Below are positions 1 to 5,633 of a DNA stretch of 5,633 nucleotides, one piece after another; positions within the stretch are counted from its first letter, which is position 1; each line of letters begins with the position of its first letter. The notes below the pieces were generated by a model that searched no databases, was not told where the DNA came from, and saw only the letters and a list, made by a program, of their open reading frames with translations. The DNA comes from Leptospira ellisii (GTDB lineage Bacteria; Spirochaetota; Leptospiria; Leptospirales; Leptospiraceae), in assembly GCF_002811955.1 (NCBI RefSeq), contig NZ_NPEF01000097.1, positions 8,282 to 13,914 on the forward strand, given 5' to 3'. Both the position numbers and the translations under genes were made by a program.

Positions 1-1194
1 ATCGCCCATAAACCGCACCGAATTCTTTCCGGCGGACCCGCCCCGGAAAAAAAGACCGGAGAACGCAAAAAGATGCACCGTAAACGCGATACGAAGCGTC
101 CTTTGCCAGGTGAACGAAGGTTTGGTCGAAGTTTGAGGCGCCGTTTGTCTCGGTTCGAAAATCCGTTCCAGAGCCAGAATCAATCCCAAATATGCGCCCC
201 ACAGAACGAAAGCGATGTTGGCTCCGTGCCAAAGTCCCCCGAGACACATCGTCAAAAACATATTCCACTGGGATCTGAATTCGCCCTGTCTGCTTCCACC
301 TAACGGGATATAGATGTAATCGCGCAACCAGGTAGAAAGGGTAACGTGCCATCTTCCCCAAAATTCCCGAAAGGATGCGGACAAAAACGGTCCTCGAAAG
401 TTTTCGGGAATATCGTATCCGAGCAGGAACGCCGATCCGCGCGCAATGTCCGTATAACCGGAAAAGTCGCAGTATACCTGACACGCGAATCCGAACATGG
501 CGATGTATGTGGAAGCCGCGTGATAGGACCCGGGTTCCAAAAACAAAGGACCCACGATGCCCGAGATCGAGTCGGCTAAGATGGATTTTTTGAACAAACC
601 GAAGATCAGCAAAAACAATCCGTGTTTCATCCGATCCTTGTCTATTTCGGGATGATCCAACTTCGGCAAAAAATCCGCGGAGCGCATGATGGGGCCCGCG
701 ATCAACTGCGGAAAAAACAGGATGAACAAAAAGTAGTCCCGCGATCCGATCCTGTTCGGAATCAATCCCCTGTGAATGTCGACCTGCAGCGCGATCAGCT
801 GAAACGTGTAAAAGCTGATCGCCAAAGGAAGCAGAATTTCTACGGAGGTTCCCAGACGTTGCCAAAGCTGCATTCCGGTGGCGGCGGACAGGGAATCCAT
901 TAGGAAATAATAATATTTGAAGAACGCGAGGTTGACCGCGTTCAAGACTACGACCCATTTCAGAAGCCCGGAGGTGGAGCCTCCTTTTTCCCTGATTTCC
1001 CAGAGTTTATTGGAAAAGTAGAAATTCCCTCCGATGACCAGCAGGAAGTGTATGAGAAACGCGATATGCGAATAGCCGTAAAAGATCAGCGAGGAGACTA
1101 GCAGAACCCTTTTTTTCCAGAGCGCCGAAACGTTCCAGTAAATCAAATACGTGATTAAAAAAAGAAAAAGATAGGGTAGGGAATTGAATAACAT
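1..1194 (-). CDS. MBOAT family O-acyltransferase, AlgI-like (3' end cut by window edge)
   Basis: This is a polytopic membrane enzyme of the membrane-bound O-acyltransferase family, closest in pattern to AlgI of alginate acetylation. Such proteins pass an acyl group, usually acetyl, across the membrane to an envelope glycan. The acceptor here cannot be read from sequence. The first 398 codons are present and run off the left edge; the family is usually about 460-520 residues. About nine hydrophobic segments are visible. Diagnostic motifs are CDFSGYTDIA (242-251), FREFWGRWH (275-283) continuing into WLRDYIYIPLGG (289-300), and GGLWHGA (319-325). His323 matches the invariant MBOAT histidine and sits where AlgI has its catalytic one. 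The ATG at 1194-1192 is the first possible start after an in-frame stop at 1218-1216. No good Shine-Dalgarno precedes it, so translation may depend on sppA, 41 bases upstream. An SGNH/AlgJ-like partner, if any, would lie off the left edge. Family call is firm; substrate is unknown. Confidence 0.93.
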   Translation of the reverse strand, partial: MLFNSLPYLFLFLITYLIYWNVSALWKKRVLLVSSLIFYGYSHIAFLIHFLLVIGGNFYFSNKLWEIREKGGSTSGLLKWVVVLNAVNLAFFKYYYFLMDSLSAATGMQLWQRLGTSVEILLPLAISFYTFQLIALQVDIHRGLIPNRIGSRDYFLFILFFPQLIAGPIMRSADFLPKLDHPEIDKDRMKHGLFLLIFGLFKKSILADSISGIVGPLFLEPGSYHAASTYIAMFGFACQVYCDFSGYTDIARGSAFLLGYDIPENFRGPFLSASFREFWGRWHVTLSTWLRDYIYIPLGGSRQGEFRSQWNMFLTMCLGGLWHGANIAFVLWGAYLGLILALERIFEPRQTAPQTSTKPSFTWQRTLRIAFTVHLFAFSGLFFRGGSAGKNSVRFMGD

Positions 1195-1235
1195 CGATGT
1201 ACCGGAACGTAAATTCTAAATTTCTAATATTTCAT

Positions 1236-2216
1236 TCAGTAAGACCAGAGATACAGAAAACGGCGCCTTCTTTCCGAACCGAAAATTTTGGAGATCGTGG
1301 ATTCCGGTTTCAACTCCGGCGACTGCACCTGATAAAAATTCGCGCGTTTGTCCAAACTCTGGGAATAATAGATGATACGGGGAGTCGTATTGCCGGGCGT
1401 TTTGCGGTAATTCGGAAGGGCCATCGTTTCCTGTACCGCGTTTTCGAAATATCCGATCCGATCGATCAAACCGTGGTGTAGTGCTTGGGAGGCGGTGAAG
1501 ATCCTTCCGTCGGCGAGTTTACGAAGGTCGCTCGGATTTTTTCCGGGTCTTCCGGTTTTGACCACCTCGAAGAATTTTTCATACAGATCGTCTACGATCG
1601 CCTGAAGCAGTTTCTTTTGCTCGGGGGTCAGGTCTTCCAAAGGGGAGCCGATCGTTTTGTTTCCGCCGGAACGGATCGATTGGTCCTTGATCCCCAATTT
1701 ATCCAAACCTTCCTTTACGTTGATTCCGGAAAGGATCACTCCGATGGAACCCGTAACCGAAGTTGGATGCGCCATGATCAGATCGCTCGCCATGGAAATG
1801 TAGTAGGCTCCGCTTGCCGCGGTATCCATATACAGGGAAACGACAGGAATTTTTTTCTTCGTTTTGAATTGAAGGACTTCCCGGTAGAGGATGTCGCTGG
1901 CGGTTACGGAACCGCCGGGAGAATTGATCTTCAAAATGACCGCTTTGATTTCCGGATCGTTTTCGGCGATTTCCAGCTGTTTTTTTACCCCAGCGAGAAT
2001 GGAATCCTCCTGACCTCCGAAGAAACTTTTTTCTCCGTCGTCGCTGATCACGCCGTCGATGGGGATGATGAGGATTTTATCTTCGTGTTTTCCGGTGAGA
2101 AGTTTTTCCCTCAAATCTCCCGCCTTACCGGGACCGCCTAAGTTGATCGTAAAACAATGGGTGAACAAAAGGGAAAGAAGTAAGCCGTGAATCCAATATA
2201 AAATCCGGTGTTTCAA
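1236..2216 (-). CDS. sppA: Signal peptide peptidase SppA, short form (peptidase family S49)
   Basis: This is a membrane-associated serine protease expected to degrade signal peptides left after secretion. The 326 residues match the short, single-domain SppA type of Bacillus rather than the tandem E. coli protease IV. Residues 1-4 (MKHR) are basic and 5-18 hydrophobic, which gives an N-terminal anchor or signal. Cys21 follows LLFTH and could be a loose spirochaetal lipobox, but His at -1 is unusual. The S49 core includes INSPGGSV (97-104), the nucleophile in TAASGAYY (Ser135) and the general base in SGGNK (Lys187). The Ser-Lys spacing of 52 equals my recollection of B. subtilis SppA (Ser147/Lys199). 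ADGRIFTASQA, typical of the family, follows. The C-terminus ends in an odd basic-aromatic tail, RRRRFLYLWSY (316-326). The start is TTG: no ATG or GTG lies between the upstream in-frame stop (2240-2238) and this codon, the first internal Met is residue 130, and a strong ribosome site sits 7 bases upstream. Confidence 0.95.
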   Translation of the reverse strand: MKHRILYWIHGLLLSLLFTHCFTINLGGPGKAGDLREKLLTGKHEDKILIIPIDGVISDDGEKSFFGGQEDSILAGVKKQLEIAENDPEIKAVILKINSPGGSVTASDILYREVLQFKTKKKIPVVSLYMDTAASGAYYISMASDLIMAHPTSVTGSIGVILSGINVKEGLDKLGIKDQSIRSGGNKTIGSPLEDLTPEQKKLLQAIVDDLYEKFFEVVKTGRPGKNPSDLRKLADGRIFTASQALHHGLIDRIGYFENAVQETMALPNYRKTPGNTTPRIIYYSQSLDKRANFYQVQSPELKPESTISKIFGSERRRRFLYLWSY

Positions 2217-2223
2217 AGAATTT

Positions 2224-2228
2224 CTCCT
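2224..2228 (-). promoter_or_regulatory. Shine-Dalgarno of sppA (decides a TTG start)
   Basis: On the minus strand the sequence reads AGGAG, then seven bases, then TTG at 2216-2214. This near-ideal spacing supports the TTG as the true sppA start. The codon is followed directly by a basic-hydrophobic signal sequence, which also argues that translation begins here. Confidence 0.8.
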
Positions 2229-2251
2229 ATGGAATCGTCAGTTTCCGCCAC

Positions 2252-2265
2252 GAAAGCTGGCTTTC
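2252..2265. repeat. 14-bp inverted repeat in the divergent region
   Basis: GAAAGC, two spacer bases (TG), then GCTTTC form a perfect 6-bp-arm dyad. The two-base loop is too tight for an RNA hairpin with these full arms and no T-run follows, so this is not a terminator. It lies about 35 bases upstream of the sppA start codon and overlaps the TTGAAA box on the minus strand, a position suitable for an operator. A short dyad like this can also occur by chance. Confidence 0.35.
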
Positions 2266-2348
2266 AATTCCTTTCCTGAGACCCTCGTTTTTAAAAAAGA
2301 ACTTAAAATGAATGGAAAGGATCGGGAAATCGTGCAGTCTGGACGATC

Positions 2349-3254
2349 GTGTCGGAAATTTTCAGCGAACGTTCCCGGATTCGATTCACCGAAAACGGAA
2401 ATCAGATCCTTTCCTGGTCGTGGAAACATCCCCTGAGCGGCGAATCTTTGGAAATTCTTTCCGGTTACGAACCGAAAGAACCCTTCTTCCATTCTGGTTC
2501 TTTTCTCATGTATCCTTGGGTCAACCGTCATACGGGGGAGTCGATTCAGCTCGGGGAAGAAATCATTTCCTTAAACGGATTGGGGGTTCGGGATACGAAC
2601 GGGTTTCCGTCCCACGGACTTGCGTATGATTGGAAACGAAAGCTCGTCGCGCGTTCCTCCAAGTCCGTGACGTTTGAATTGATTCCGGACGATGTTTGGA
2701 TCGATACGAGTTTGTCTCGAGTGCGGGTTCGGGAGGAATATTCCATCGACCGCATTTCCAACGAGGAAGTTCTGACTCTAAAAACGTATTTTCTAAATCG
2801 GAATCCGTTCGCCTTTCGATTTTGTTACGGATATCATCCGTATTTTCGAATGAAATCCTCGAAACGAAATCCGCTTCTTCGGTCTAATCTCAAGAAACAG
2901 ATCCCTTTACAGGATACTCTGATTCCGGTTTATCCCATATACGGAAAAACGACGGACCGTTTTGATCAGGATCGGATTCCGCCGTTGGATTCCCTGTTTT
3001 ACGGAGAGGAACCTTTGATCCGTTTGTTGATTCCGGATGAATCCTATCAGGTTAGGATTCAATCTTGGAGCGGAAGTTCGGATGAAATTCCTCTATCGTA
3101 TGTACAGATTTATACGGACTTCTCCGGAGATCGGATCGCGGTCGAACCGATGAGCGCACCGGGGGATGCGATTTCCCACGGATTCTCTCTCACGAGCCTG
3201 CTTCCGGAGGAAGAAAAGAGTGGTTGTTTTCAGATTCTTCTCTCTCCTCTGTGA
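2349..3254 (+). CDS. Aldose 1-epimerase (mutarotase) family protein
   Basis: This is a soluble protein of the galactose mutarotase/aldose epimerase beta-sandwich family, which interconverts alpha and beta anomers of sugars. Length is 301 residues, normal for the family. Visible motifs are SFLMYPWVNRHTG (51-63) with Arg60 in the substrate-contact position, HGLAYDW (89-95) with the first conserved His, YHPYF (162-166) with His163 as expected general acid, and IAVEPMSAPGDA (263-274) with Glu266 as expected general base. All key residues are present, so it is probably active. The PWVNR/HGL pattern resembles YihR-like aldose epimerases more than hexose-6-phosphate epimerases (YeaD), but the sugar is not determinable. 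The start is GTG at 2349, the only plausible start in the frame, which opens at 2307 after a TAA. The ribosome site is weak (TGGA, five bases upstream). It runs divergently from sppA and 76 bases ahead of the helicase gene, with no other sugar gene in view. Confidence 0.88.
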   Translation: MSEIFSERSRIRFTENGNQILSWSWKHPLSGESLEILSGYEPKEPFFHSGSFLMYPWVNRHTGESIQLGEEIISLNGLGVRDTNGFPSHGLAYDWKRKLVARSSKSVTFELIPDDVWIDTSLSRVRVREEYSIDRISNEEVLTLKTYFLNRNPFAFRFCYGYHPYFRMKSSKRNPLLRSNLKKQIPLQDTLIPVYPIYGKTTDRFDQDRIPPLDSLFYGEEPLIRLLIPDESYQVRIQSWSGSSDEIPLSYVQIYTDFSGDRIAVEPMSAPGDAISHGFSLTSLLPEEEKSGCFQILLSPL

Positions 3255-3267
3255 AAAATCCTTATTG

Positions 3268-3323
<56 letters not shown>

Positions 3324-3330
3324 GACACAA

Positions 3331-5040
<1,710 letters not shown>

Positions 5041-5070
5041 ACCTTCCGATTTTCAGAGATCGAACGACGC

Positions 5071-5083
5071 ACTTGATACAAGT
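5071..5083. repeat. 13-bp inverted repeat upstream of the aminotransferase gene
   Basis: ACTTG, three spacer bases (ATA), then CAAGT form a perfect 5-bp-arm dyad 24 bases before the aminotransferase ATG. The arms have only two G/C pairs each and the sequence after it is TTAAAAAC, so it is a poor terminator candidate. It could be an operator or chance. The rest of the gap shows only the AAGAGG ribosome site. Confidence 0.25.
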
Positions 5084-5107
5084 TAAAAACATACAAAGAG
5101 GAACAGC

Positions 5108-5633
<526 letters not shown>

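Larger units (their letters stand above)
2217..2348. promoter_or_regulatory. Divergent intergenic region between sppA and the epimerase gene
   Basis: This 132-base gap should carry the promoters of two outward-facing units. Its centre (about 2288-2312) is A/T-rich and contains TAAAAT at 2304-2309, a five-of-six match to a -10 box pointing toward the epimerase gene; no good -35 lies at the right distance. Toward sppA, TTGAAA (minus strand, 2267-2262) resembles a -35, but no matching -10 follows it. The region also holds the sppA Shine-Dalgarno and a 14-bp dyad at 2252-2265. The role is inferred from layout; exact promoters are not resolved. Confidence 0.45.

Noticed and set aside
622..903. Plus-strand open frames across 73-903 opposite the MBOAT gene
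   Set aside because: The larger ones are in the same mirrored register as the MBOAT codons. The minus strand reads unbroken for 398 codons with clear MBOAT motifs.
1485..2141. 218-codon open frame on the plus strand opposite sppA
   Set aside because: Its codons are exact reverse complements of sppA codons (same register). It stays open only because sppA rarely uses TTA, CTA and TCA. The translation shows no recognisable domain, while sppA has full catalytic motifs.
2238..2531. 97-codon minus-strand frame that would extend the sppA unit upstream
   Set aside because: It overlaps the epimerase coding sequence and divergent region, has no recognisable domain, and its stop sits just before the sppA ribosome site by chance.
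2312..2629. ATG-started 105-codon plus-strand frame overlapping the epimerase start
   Set aside because: The epimerase motifs (PWVNR, HGL, YHPYF, VEP) all lie in the frame of the GTG at 2349. This frame ends inside the gene and looks non-coding.
5041..5107. Possible terminator after the helicase gene
   Set aside because: The only dyad (5071-5083) has weak 5-bp arms and no following T-run.

Overview
The window holds five protein-coding genes, two of them cut by the window edges. It looks like ordinary chromosomal DNA from a spirochaete, most likely a Leptospira. That placement is an inference. It rests on a bacterial-type XPB helicase, an AlgI-type MBOAT acyltransferase, a short-form SppA and a subgroup Ib aminotransferase in one window, and on the use of ATG, GTG and TTG starts. 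A rough count of a few lines puts G+C in the mid to high 40s per cent. That is well above L. interrogans, so a higher-GC species, or another genus, is possible.

Left half, minus strand: sppA (1236-2216, TTG start with a strong Shine-Dalgarno) is followed 41 bases downstream by an MBOAT O-acyltransferase gene (1194 to beyond position 1). Both products are predicted to sit in or at the cytoplasmic membrane. They may form one transcription unit concerned with the cell envelope.

Centre: a 132-base divergent intergenic region (2217-2348) separates sppA from the plus-strand genes. It holds an A/T-rich core, a possible -10 box and a compact 14-bp dyad.

Right half, plus strand: an aldose 1-epimerase family gene (2349-3254, GTG start), a complete XPB/ERCC3-type superfamily 2 helicase (3331-5040) preceded by a consensus TTGACA box, and the first 175 codons of a class I aminotransferase (5108 to beyond 5633). 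The last two are 67 bases apart with no visible terminator and may be co-transcribed. I see no metabolic or physical link among the sugar epimerase, the DNA helicase and the aminotransferase, so the grouping reads as housekeeping genes in series.

I found no RNA gene, CRISPR array, insertion sequence, phage gene or toxin-antitoxin pair. The most notable item is the eukaryote/archaeon-style XPB helicase, which is patchily distributed in bacteria. I see no convincing evidence of an undescribed multi-gene system.
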